Source of the DNA: Liquorilactobacillus sicerae
Lineage (GTDB): Bacteria; Bacillota; Bacilli; Lactobacillales; Lactobacillaceae
Length of the DNA: 64,000 bases
Assembly (NCBI RefSeq): GCF_029916425.1
Contig: NZ_JAHAVQ010000002.1
Span: 124,001-188,000, forward strand
Direction: 5' to 3'
The notes under the pieces are model-generated. The model was not told the DNA's origin. It was given only the letters and a program-made list of their open reading frames with translations, and ran no database searches. Positions 16,347-24,102 of this stretch are shown here, one piece after another (position 1 is the stretch's first letter; every line of letters starts with the position of its first letter). A program made the translations under genes and the position numbers.

Positions 16347-18051
16347 TCAAATTTTTCTCCCTTATATACATTAAAAATGAAAACAATATTGTTATTAAGG
16401 ATATCCACCTCAAAAATAAATATAGTATTGGAGTCCTGTATCTAATAGTTAATTTAACTCTTTTTTGATAATTCATTCTTATTTCAGCTAAATTTTTTTT
16501 GCTAATATAAAGTTTTGTACTTCTATTGTTAATATATGCTTTATAATTTTTCCGATTATATATTATGAATGGTAAAACTATAATGTTTTTTTTATTAGGC
16601 AAAAAATGTGTAACTTTGTATGTAACAGACTGATATCCAGATTTTAACTGATCAGAATGTAACAAAAAATTCTTCTTATTTATAGTAATTGTATGTTTAA
16701 TAATTTCATTTTTATTATTTTTAAAACTTATGGGCAGATAGTCCTCATATTCCGTACTTTGAGATCTAATTTGATTAATTGTTAATGATTTTTTATATGA
16801 CCTCAAGTCAAGTTTATATTCATATGGATTAATGTACCCTTCTCTTGTACTTGCAACAACATGTTTGTTTTGACTTAACATATAGTTTTCAATTGACCCT
16901 AATGATATAAAAACCGTCATCAAGACTAATGCTAAAGCTGTATTTTTGTTAACCACTTTTCCAATCTTACTTGCTGCATAAAATGCTAAAAAAAGAGAAG
17001 CAAAGGGTAATAAACGCCATGTAAACTGTATATGTGCTATTGGGGTATTCCTAAAAATGTACCAAGGTACTAGGGTAGTACTAAATGCCAATAGAATTAC
17101 ACCAAAAATATAAGAAAAAGTTTCCCAATAAGAGCTATTCTTTAAGCCCAGAAACCCTGTTAATGCTACAACAATTAAAATTAATCCTATATTGGGCAAT
17201 CCCTGACCTACTGTATTATTCAAGGAGAGTGAGAGTAAATTTCCAAAGTCTAAAGACTTTGTTACAAAAAATACCGATGTTGGTGCTATGACTTTTGTGT
17301 TTCCAGAAAAAGTTAACAGCGGAACTGTAAAAGGTAAAGTAATCAATACAAATAAAAGCCCACTTAAAGCTAATGAAAAAAGAACTTTTAGTTTATTATT
17401 TTGTTCTTTTAATGAAGCCACATAAATTGCTATTAGCACAACTACTGTGAAAAGAGTGGTAAGAATATGACAATACAATTCTGCAGATAGACCCATTGAT
17501 AATACAATAATTCCCTGTATATATTTTTTTTGAAGTATTATATATAAACCTACTAACGTCAACGGAACAAAAACAAATGCCCATGCTTCTCCTATATCTG
17601 CACGTCCATAATCATTAAACATCATGTAAGATGAAAAACGTAATACTATTGCAAAAACAGTTGCTCTTAGTCTACTTTTCATTATCTTCATACCAAAATA
17701 ATATGCCAAAAGTAAGCCTAAAAATTGTTCTAACATTATATAAATATAATATGAACTAATTGGATTTTTAATAAAAAAACGTATTATTACATAAGGCAAC
17801 AAATTTCCCCAAGGATAATATACACCAATTGCCTGGCCTATTCTTGCAAAACTATAAGTTGAAATCATTGAGAAAAAATTTCCATTTGAAAAATTTAAAA
17901 AAGCTTCTTCCATTCTTTCGAGATGATATGAACGATCATCCGCAACATAAATTAGCCCAGAATGCCAGGGCAGAGACACATAAAGCCCTGATAGAGCTAA
18001 GAAAAAAAATAACAAACATAATCTACGAATAATTCTCTTTTTTGAATACAT
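16330..18051 (-). CDS. GT-C-type multi-spanning membrane protein (YfhO / PTPS-related family), copy 2
   Basis: 573-aa membrane protein with the same plan as the following gene: an N-terminal helix, an outer loop with ADDRSYHLERMEEAFLN (Asp-rich, GT-C-like), about ten further helices, an extracellular beta-rich domain and a last transmembrane segment. ATG at 18051 has AAGAGG upstream. It is the first gene of the AT-rich glycosylation island. The two copies differ enough for separate specificity. Upstream lies a 600-base AT-rich stretch. Exact reaction not known; the neighbouring polyprenyl-phosphate glycosyltransferase supports a role in glycosylating a surface polymer. Confidence 0.8.
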   Translation of the reverse strand: MYSKKRIIRRLCLLFFFLALSGLYVSLPWHSGLIYVADDRSYHLERMEEAFLNFSNGNFFSMISTYSFARIGQAIGVYYPWGNLLPYVIIRFFIKNPISSYYIYIMLEQFLGLLLAYYFGMKIMKSRLRATVFAIVLRFSSYMMFNDYGRADIGEAWAFVFVPLTLVGLYIILQKKYIQGIIVLSMGLSAELYCHILTTLFTVVVLIAIYVASLKEQNNKLKVLFSLALSGLLFVLITLPFTVPLLTFSGNTKVIAPTSVFFVTKSLDFGNLLSLSLNNTVGQGLPNIGLILIVVALTGFLGLKNSSYWETFSYIFGVILLAFSTTLVPWYIFRNTPIAHIQFTWRLLPFASLFLAFYAASKIGKVVNKNTALALVLMTVFISLGSIENYMLSQNKHVVASTREGYINPYEYKLDLRSYKKSLTINQIRSQSTEYEDYLPISFKNNKNEIIKHTITINKKNFLLHSDQLKSGYQSVTYKVTHFLPNKKNIIVLPFIIYNRKNYKAYINNRSTKLYISKKNLAEIRMNYQKRVKLTIRYRTPILYLFLRWISLITILFSFLMYIREKNLNVKKV

Positions 18052-18656
18052 TTTTACCTCTTATTTTTTACTCAAATAAATTATTAAATTTTCCTTTTAA
18101 AAATTATATTATTATACTATCACATTTCTAGTTTTTTGGATCTTACCTATTTTAAAGACTTTTCTGAAGATTTTTTGGAGAAAAATAATTTATTAATTTA
18201 TATTTAAACAATAACATAGGCTTAGACTTATTAAGGATGAAACTTTCTAATTGCTACTTTTATCGATAAAATTTGTCTGTAAAACTTATATCAATTTTCT
18301 TATTTACAAACTAAACTGTTTAAATTGTCTATATAATATATGACAGATCCTCGACCTTATGCAACTTGATAAAATTATAATAACCTTTTTTCCTGATAAT
18401 ATTCCTTCACAGTTAATAAAATACTCTATCTAAGCCCCTAAAATTATATTGAAAAAAATGCAAAGAAAATATGATCACATAGTATTCTCAAGGAAACTGA
18501 TATATATTAGCATAGTAGTTCATGTGCTCCATAACTGAATAATCCAAATTGACAACTAGAAATTATATTTTTAATCAAAATCAAATATTTCTTTCTAAAT
18601 TATACATACAAAAACAACAAATAGATTTTTAGAATCTATCTGCTACTCTTAATAAA
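18052..18656. other. AT-rich intergenic region
   Basis: About 600 very AT-rich bases between the glycosylation genes and map. I see no credible reading frame, tRNA or repeat; the only clear structure is the map terminator at its end. It must contain the promoter for the glycosylation genes, but several AT hexamers compete. It may mark the edge of an acquired island. Confidence 0.4.
18621..18639 (-). terminator. Probable terminator of map
   Basis: ATAGATT (18621-18627) pairs with AATCTAT (18633-18639) around a 5-base loop, and the reverse strand continues with TTTGTTGTTTTT. It is located just after the map stop codon. Confidence 0.6.
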
Positions 18657-19457
18657 TTAACCTAACAAAAATTTTTTATCACCAATTGGATCTTGTGAAG
18701 TCAAAATTCTGGGACCATTTTTCGTAATTGCCAAGGTATGCTCATATTGAGCAGACAAACTGTGATCCGCAGAAACATAATATTCCCAGCCAGTTGCTGG
18801 AACGACTTTTGTTTCTAGACCCCAGTCACCGCCGGCATTGACCATTGGCTCGATGGTGATCACCATTCCGGGCCGTAACCGTAAGCCATGATGTTTGACA
18901 CCATAATGATAAACCTCCGGATCCTCATGAACTGATGGCCCAATTCCATGCCCTATCAGCTCCCGAACGTCCCCCATATGATTTTGATTTTCAACATAAT
19001 CTTGAATAGCAAAACCAATATCTCCCATCCGATTGCCTGGCTGAGCTTGCTTAATGCCTAAATAAAGTGCCGTATGGGCAACTTCCATTAAATGATCAAT
19101 CTCCGGTGTCGATTCGCCGATCACATAAGTCCAAGCTGAATCACTTTGATAGCCATGCCAATTGACGCAAAAATCAACTTTAACTACATCATGATTCTTT
19201 AATTTCAAGCCCTTCCGTGGCGTTGCGTGGGCAACTTCTTCATTAATACTGATGCAAGTTGCATATTTGTAACCATCAACTCCCTTTTCCGAAGCAGTTG
19301 CATCGTGTGCTTGAATGAAATTATCGATTAATTGTTCAATTTCCCAAGTATCCATGCCAACATACAATTTAGGCTTCAACATCTTATGTGCTGCTGCCAA
19401 AATTGCACCTGAATGAGCCATACCTTCAATTTCTCGTTGTGATTTTAAAGTAAGCAA
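18657..19457 (-). CDS. map: Methionine aminopeptidase, type I
   Basis: Removes the initiator methionine from nascent proteins; cytosolic, two-metal enzyme. Metal ligands are visible in order: two Asp in VKVDFCVNWHGYQSDSAW, His in LIGHGIGPSVHEDP, Glu in ITIEPMVNAG and Glu in AQYEHTLAIT. The substrate-binding ISINEEVAHATP block precedes them. 266 aa is slightly longer than usual for type I, with an extra C-terminal stretch. Start is TTG at 19457 with AAGGGAG upstream. It has its own terminator and is probably transcribed alone. Confidence 0.96.
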   Translation of the reverse strand: MLTLKSQREIEGMAHSGAILAAAHKMLKPKLYVGMDTWEIEQLIDNFIQAHDATASEKGVDGYKYATCISINEEVAHATPRKGLKLKNHDVVKVDFCVNWHGYQSDSAWTYVIGESTPEIDHLMEVAHTALYLGIKQAQPGNRMGDIGFAIQDYVENQNHMGDVRELIGHGIGPSVHEDPEVYHYGVKHHGLRLRPGMVITIEPMVNAGGDWGLETKVVPATGWEYYVSADHSLSAQYEHTLAITKNGPRILTSQDPIGDKKFLLG

Positions 19458-19525
19458 AAAAATTCTCCCTTTGATTTAAAATTAGATTCACCTATATTAT
19501 ACGCTTTAGAAAACTTAAAAACTGT

Positions 19526-20159
19526 CTAAAAATTCTGCCAACCATGATTTATCAGATCCATTTGCTGCTTTGGTATTTGTGAAACATACGGATTTCCAGC
19601 TACCAAGAAGCGCAATGGCTTATCAGTCCATGATCCGCGCTGACTGACTCCAATTCGCGGAGCACTAATAATTTTTTTTTGGTTGATAACCTTTGCTTAA
19701 ATCAAGCTTTAAGCTTCCTTGATTTAAAAGTGTTAAATTCAAGGTACGATCTGTAATTCCTAAAGCTTCAGTTAGTTTGCCTGGTCCATTAGTTAATTCA
19801 AAGCCCTGTTTTGAGCGATTCTGTTCCATTATTTCTCTGCCAGCAATTGGCTCGATCCCGCGAATTAAGATCCCTTGAGGTACCTCTCGTTGCTGAGTAA
19901 TAAAATTAAGCATCATTCGCCCTCGTAATGAAAAAATATAAATCGTTCCCGGTGGACCATATAAAGCTTCATTAGCTACACTCCGATGTCCCTGAAAAGC
20001 ATGAGCAGTTGAATCCTTTTGCCCCAAATAAGCCTCAGTTTCAACGATCAGGGTCGTCATTTGGCCTTGCTGACTGTGATAAACCATTTTCTTTCCCAAA
20101 AGTTGTTGCGCAATAACTTCCGTTGACTGCTGTCCAAAAAATAATTCTAACTTGCTAAT
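19526..20159 (-). pseudogene. 3-methyladenine DNA glycosylase (AAG/Mpg type), frameshifted in a poly-A tract
   Basis: Alkylated-base DNA glycosylase of the AAG fold. Reading from an ATT at 20159 gives SKLELFFGQQSTEVIAQQLL, then GKKMVYH and the active-site block VETEAYLGQKDSTAHA, GPPGTIYIF and ELTNGPGKLTEALGI. At nine consecutive A's (reverse strand, 19672-19680) the frame leaves the family and stops at 19665. Dropping one A continues as ISAPRIGVSQRGSW, KPLRFLVAGNPYVS and a natural stop at 19526, giving about 210 aa, the normal length. The only start with a proper ribosome binding site (AAGGG, 6-7 bases) is the ATT; an in-frame TTG at 20099 would delete the N-terminus. It may be a pseudogene, a slippage-rescued gene or an assembly error. 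Confidence 0.85.
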
Positions 20160-20272
20160 TTTGTACCCTTCTTTACGTGTAATTTTCTGACTTCATTTTA
20201 AGTATCATCTTAATTCTACTTTAACACGCATCATAAAATCTACCTCTCCAAAATTTAATTGCAAAAAAGTTG

Positions 20273-20278
20273 TATAAT
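20273..20278 (+). promoter_or_regulatory. Likely -10 element of the efp transcript
   Basis: TATAAT at 20273-20278, about 45 bases before the leader peptide and 137 before efp, implies a roughly 130-nt leader RNA. No good -35 is present at 16-18 bases, so the assignment is tentative. Confidence 0.5.
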
Positions 20279-20321
20279 AGTAATTGTAGACTATTTAAAA
20301 GCAAAGGACTGGTGAAAATCC

Positions 20322-20366
20322 ATGCTACATATTGGTTTTGCTTTCCCGCTTCCGCCGCCTGTTTGA
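20322..20366 (+). CDS. Polyproline leader peptide upstream of efp
   Basis: Fourteen-codon reading frame encoding MLHIGFAFPLPPPV. It has GGTGA at 20311-20315 as a ribosome binding site about seven bases before ATG, with AAAGGA slightly farther upstream. The three consecutive proline codons CCG CCG CCT (20352-20360) and a Val precede TGA. Consecutive prolines are the stalling signal relieved by EF-P, whose gene starts 49 bases downstream. CTTTCC at 20341-20346 in this frame can pair with GGAGAG (20403-20408), the efp Shine-Dalgarno, so a ribosome stalled on the prolines would keep the efp start open. A competing GTG at 20312 in another frame cannot be excluded. Confidence 0.7.
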   Translation: MLHIGFAFPLPPPV

Positions 20367-20414
20367 AAATTTGATTTCTTGAAAACTTTTTGTTTATACA
20401 AAGGAGAGATAAAT

Positions 20415-20978
20415 TTGACTGAAGCAATTAATTTAAAAGCAGGCATGATTTTTGAAAAAGATGGAAAATTGATTAAAGTATTGGAAACAAATCACCACAA
20501 ACCTGGCAAGGGCAACACCGTTATGCAAATGAAACTCAATGATGTTCGTTCTGGTGCGATTGTTCAAACGACGATGCGGCCAACTGAAAAAGTTGAATTG
20601 GCGATCATTGATAAAAAGACTGCTCAATATTTGTATCGTCAAGATGATGTCGCTTATTTTATGGACCTGGACACTTATGAACAATATGAAGTTCAAGTTA
20701 AAACAATTAAAACTGAATTTGATTATCTAGTTCCTAATTTGGAAGTTCAACTTAACTTCTGCAAAGGTGAACTAATTGGACTAGATCTGCCGACAACGGT
20801 TGACTTAAAAGTTGCTGAAACTGAGCCAAATATTAAAGGTGCAACGGCAGCTAGTGGTGGCAAACCGGCAACAATGGAAACTGGGGTAGTTGTTACTGTC
20901 CCAAACTTTATTGAAAAAGGTGAAGTCCTGACGATCAACACAACCGATGGAACTTATAAGCAAAGAGCCCAAAATTAA
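20415..20978 (+). CDS. efp: Translation elongation factor P
   Basis: Binds between the P and E sites of the ribosome and relieves stalling at consecutive prolines. Three OB-like domains are visible: an N-terminal KOW-like part (INLKAGMIFEKDGKLIKVLE, then HHKPGKGNTVMQMKLNDVRSGAIV, with Lys32 at the tip that is modified in many species), a middle part with QYLYRQDDVAYFMDLDTYEQYEV, and the C-terminal signature (PTTVDLKVAETEPNIKGATAA, VVTVPNFIEKGEVLTINTTDG). The start is TTG at 20415 with AAGGAGAG upstream, giving 187 aa, normal length. The unusual polyproline leader peptide lies in its 5' region. A strong terminator follows. Confidence 0.97.
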   Translation: MTEAINLKAGMIFEKDGKLIKVLETNHHKPGKGNTVMQMKLNDVRSGAIVQTTMRPTEKVELAIIDKKTAQYLYRQDDVAYFMDLDTYEQYEVQVKTIKTEFDYLVPNLEVQLNFCKGELIGLDLPTTVDLKVAETEPNIKGATAASGGKPATMETGVVVTVPNFIEKGEVLTINTTDGTYKQRAQN

Positions 20979-21010
20979 CTTTGGTCTCGCTTTGATTTCC
21001 AAAGATTAAA

Positions 21011-21043
21011 AATAGCTTATCAAGGTAAATCTGGTAAGCTATT
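21011..21043 (+). terminator. Intrinsic terminator of efp
   Basis: AATAGCTTA (21011-21019) pairs with TAAGCTATT (21035-21043), extended by inner CA/TG pairs, followed by seven T's. Confidence 0.85.
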
Positions 21044-21237
21044 TTTTTGTCAAACTAAAGATAAATCCGTCACATTTCCTAGTATGTCGTTCAAAATGAA
21101 TGACGGAATCTTTGGTAAAAAGGACCTTCAGATGCAGCCAAAGGGATATTTATCAAGCTACTTTAATTTTAATCAAACTTTCTAAAATTATTTTCCGGCA
21201 TTAGATGATAACTGACGTTTAGTTCATGGCTAAATAT

Positions 21238-21298
21238 TTTTCAATTCTAAAAATCTATTGTAAAATGAATTGTTCAGTTTTGGGTAAATCGAACTGAG
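21238..21298 (+). promoter_or_regulatory. Possible promoter plus leader hairpin before the second aldo/keto reductase gene
   Basis: TTTTCA (21238-21243), 17 bases, TAAAAT (21261-21266) resembles a promoter. Just downstream TTCAGTT/AACTGAG arms (21273-21279 and 21292-21298) are followed by ATTTTTTT, like a short terminator. This could be an attenuator or a chance structure. The remainder of 21060-21384 shows no gene. Confidence 0.35.
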
Positions 21299-21384
21299 AT
21301 TTTTTTAAATTTAGCAGCTTGAAAATTAAGCAGTCATATCCAGAAATTATAAATTTATTGATCACTAAAGAATAGGAGCAGCAG

Positions 21385-22320
21385 ATGAAAACAATTAGAT
21401 TAGGTCAAACGGCCTTGCAAGTTCCAGCTATGGCATTAGGCATCATGCGAATGAATGCGCTCACACCACAAGCTGCCGCGCAAACCTTAAAAACAGCTGT
21501 CAAAGCAGGAATTTCTTACATTGACTCAGCCGATGTTTATGGTGGTGGAAAATCGGAAAAGGTCTTTCGCCAAGCCATGCAACTGGCTAACATTCAGCGC
21601 GAGCAACTGTTCATTCAATCCAAGGGTGGAATAATTCCGGCAAGCGATTTTTCAAAGAGTTGGTATGATTTTTCTAAACAACATTTGATCGAAACTGTTG
21701 ATGGCATCTTGCAACGCTTTGGGATTGATTATTTAGACTCATTTTTGTTGCATCGACCTGATCCGTTAATGGAGCCGAGTGAAGTTGCAGCTGCTTTTGA
21801 CGAACTACAACGAACTGGTAAAGTTCGTTATTTTGGGGTTTCAAACTTCAATCCACAACAAATTGCATTGCTCCAAGCTGATTTGAGTCAAAAATTGCTG
21901 ATCGATCAGTTGCAGTTTAGCATTATGCATACTGGAATGATTGATGCTGGCATGCACGTTAACATGGAGGATACCCGCAGCCTCGATCATGACGGCGGCA
22001 TCCTTGACTATGCTAGATTAAACCACCTGACGATCCAAGCTTGGTCACCGTTTCAATATGGAGTGATTGCCGGAACTTTTATTGATAATCCTAAATTTGA
22101 ACGTTTAAATCAAGTCTTAGCTTATCTTGGGCAAAAATATCAAGTATCTAAAAATGCAATTGCCGCCGCTTGGATTTTACGGCATCCAGCTAACATTCAA
22201 GTTATTTTAGGTACTATGAATCCTCAACATATTATTGACAGTGCCGCTGGTGCAGAAATTATTCTTTCACGGCAAGAGTGGTATCAAATTTATTTTGCAG
22301 CTGGAAATGATCTGCCGTAA
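21385..22320 (+). CDS. Aldo/keto reductase, YdhF-like
   Basis: NADPH-dependent oxidoreductase of the aldo/keto reductase superfamily; the gene resembles the YdhF group. Visible blocks: IRLGQTALQVPAMALGIMRM, catalytic Asp/Tyr in YIDSADVYGGG, Lys in FIQSKGGI, His in DSFLLHRPDPLMEP, FGVSNFNPQQIALLQ, IQAWSPFQYG and the cofactor-binding VILGTMNPQHI. 311 aa is normal. ATG at 21385 has AGGAG upstream. It stands alone, with a strong terminator behind it and a possible leader hairpin ahead. It is not a close copy of the first aldo/keto reductase of the window. Substrate unknown. Confidence 0.92.
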   Translation: MKTIRLGQTALQVPAMALGIMRMNALTPQAAAQTLKTAVKAGISYIDSADVYGGGKSEKVFRQAMQLANIQREQLFIQSKGGIIPASDFSKSWYDFSKQHLIETVDGILQRFGIDYLDSFLLHRPDPLMEPSEVAAAFDELQRTGKVRYFGVSNFNPQQIALLQADLSQKLLIDQLQFSIMHTGMIDAGMHVNMEDTRSLDHDGGILDYARLNHLTIQAWSPFQYGVIAGTFIDNPKFERLNQVLAYLGQKYQVSKNAIAAAWILRHPANIQVILGTMNPQHIIDSAAGAEIILSRQEWYQIYFAAGNDLP

Positions 22321-22352
22321 GAATTGCAAGCTGCTCGACCAAATTAGTAAAA

Positions 22353-22392
22353 TAGGTTTCTAAATTAGATGAAAATCCAATTTAGAAACCTA
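22353..22392. terminator. Intrinsic terminator between convergent aldo/keto reductase and asd genes
   Basis: Perfect 14-bp stem TAGGTTTCTAAATT (22353-22366) with AATTTAGAAACCTA (22379-22392), 12-base loop, then CTTTTTTT. It probably serves both directions. Confidence 0.88.
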
Positions 22393-22411
22393 CTTTTTTA
22401 CACAACTAAAA

Positions 22412-23503
22412 TTATTTAGCTGTAATATAGCCTTGTGCTTTTAATAATTCTGCACATAAAATTGCTCCGCCAGCTGCTCCACGAGCCGTATTATGTGACA
22501 GGCCAACAAATTTCCAATCAAAAATCTTATCAGGTCGTAAACGTCCGATTGAAATCCCCATCCCATTTTCAAAATTGACATCTAATCGAACTTGTGGCCG
22601 ATCATCTTCAGTCAGATACTGAATAAAATGTTTTGGCGCACTTGGCAGACCAAGTTCTTGCGGTACGCCAGCATAACTTTCCAAAGCATTGATCAATTCT
22701 TCTTTAGTTGGCTGTTGTTTGAAATTGACAAAAGCTGCCGCTGTATGACCATACAAAACTGGGACTCGTAAACACTGACTGGTAATTACTGGTGTAGCTG
22801 CAGAGATAATTTCACCTTTTTGTTCATCGACTTTTCCCCAGATTTTCAATGGCTCTTTTTCAGATTTTTCCTCTTCACCAGCGATGTACGGAATAACATT
22901 ATTTAAGATTTCCGGCGCATCATCAAAATTTTTACCCGCACCAGAAATTGCTTGATAAGTTGTTGCGACCACTTGTGTTGGCTCAAATTTCATCCAAGCT
23001 GATAAAGCCGGCGCATAACTTTGAATCGAACAATTGGGCTTGACGGCAATAAAGCCGCGCTTCGTTCCTAAGCGTTGCCGCTGAAATTTAATAACTTCAC
23101 TATGATCAGGATTGATCTCCGGTACGATCATTGGTACATCAGGTGTCCAACGATGAGCACTGTTATTAGAAACAACTGGCGTTTCGGTTTTAGCATAGTC
23201 TTCTTCTATCTTTTTGATAGCAGCTTTCGACATGCTAACAGCAGAAAAGACAAAGTCGACTTGGCTCGCAATTTTGTCGATCTGATTAACGTCTAAAACT
23301 GTCAAATTTTTAACAGCTGTTGGAATTGGATCAGCCATTTTCCAACGGCCAGCAACTGCTTGTTGGTAAGTTTTCCCAGCACTTCGCGGACTGGCAGCAA
23401 CGACCACCACCTCAAACCAAGGATGACCAGCTAATAAAGTTACATAACGCTGGCCAACCATTCCAGTTGCACCAAGCACACCGACTTTTAATTTTTCACT
23501 CAT
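22412..23503 (-). CDS. asd: Aspartate-semialdehyde dehydrogenase (archaeal/fungal type)
   Basis: Reduces aspartyl phosphate to aspartate semialdehyde for lysine/diaminopimelate, threonine and methionine synthesis. The N-terminus has the NADP motif GVLGATGMVGQRYV, the middle the nucleophile Cys158 in VKPNCSIQSY, and the later part HTAAAFVNF and LGRLRPD-like blocks (SIGRLRPDKIFDWKFV). The 363-aa length, early ASPRSAGKTYQQA and C-terminal VGLSHNTARGAAGGAILCAELL match the archaeal/fungal-type subgroup rather than the classical bacterial enzyme. ATG at 23503 has GAGG upstream. No lysine riboswitch or T-box is seen before it. It is transcribed alone. Confidence 0.94.
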   Translation of the reverse strand: MSEKLKVGVLGATGMVGQRYVTLLAGHPWFEVVVVAASPRSAGKTYQQAVAGRWKMADPIPTAVKNLTVLDVNQIDKIASQVDFVFSAVSMSKAAIKKIEEDYAKTETPVVSNNSAHRWTPDVPMIVPEINPDHSEVIKFQRQRLGTKRGFIAVKPNCSIQSYAPALSAWMKFEPTQVVATTYQAISGAGKNFDDAPEILNNVIPYIAGEEEKSEKEPLKIWGKVDEQKGEIISAATPVITSQCLRVPVLYGHTAAAFVNFKQQPTKEELINALESYAGVPQELGLPSAPKHFIQYLTEDDRPQVRLDVNFENGMGISIGRLRPDKIFDWKFVGLSHNTARGAAGGAILCAELLKAQGYITAK

Positions 23504-24102
23504 TTTTCAAACCTCGCTTTTTTCTTTATTACTATCATAAAGGTAAGGAATCTTAAAAATCAATTAAAATTCGCAAGTTTCAGAAATTTTATTAATCTAC
23601 TTAGTTTTATATTAGACCACTTACTGGCTCAAAATTCAATTTCCAGCTGTAAAATAAATCTGCCTGACTATCAAATCAGACAAGCGTAAATTGCGGCGTA
23701 AATTAAGATCTGATAAGATTAGCAAGGAGAAGATTGCAACCATCGATAACTTACAAATTCGATTCCCGTCGACTTGCAGAAAGCAACCGTTAAATTACTT
23801 TGAGAACAAAGTCAAGATAAACAAGTTTCAGAAGATCAAATCATCTTACAAGCAATCCTTGAAGGACCATACTGAAAAGCTAAGCGACTAATTAAAATTT
23901 TTGATATCAGTCGACCAGTTGTCGGTCGCGTAAAATCATAGCCAATTTTTTTATTGCCGATTTTAAAGAAGATTCTTTCAAGTTAATTAATGAACTTTGA
24001 TCGTCAAATTAACAACATCGGACGTTAAAATTAAGCTCCTCTTAAACGCGAATTTATTTGAGCTGCCAAGCTTTTAAACTAAAACGATGGTTTGCTTGAT
24101 GA
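23504..24102. other. Intergenic region with gene remnants
   Basis: About 600 bases between asd and the Ldh2-type gene. The first part presumably holds the asd promoter. The + strand around 23820-23935 contains a degenerate HTH-coding remnant described separately. A 66-codon open frame at 23691-23891 has no recognisable protein and no ribosome binding site. The rest shows no clear signal. Confidence 0.4.
23826..23935 (+). pseudogene. Remnant of an HTH-containing protein
   Basis: Reading this stretch gives VSEDQIILQAILEGPY, a TGA stop, then KAKRLIKIFDISRPVVGRV before a TAG. The ISRPVVGRV segment looks like the recognition helix of a recombinase/transposase-type HTH (compare ISRPTVYR). No start or ribosome binding site is present and the frame is interrupted, so it is at best a decayed fragment. 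The family cannot be fixed. Confidence 0.3.

Noticed and set aside
20312-20374. Alternative leader frame from GTG 20312 before efp
   Set aside because: Its GTG is too close to AAAGGA and overlaps the GGTGA that is well placed for the ATG at 20322; kept only as a caveat.
23750-23775. tRNA T-loop-like TTCGATTCCC
   Set aside because: Flanking bases cannot form the T-stem and no acceptor or anticodon arm is present.
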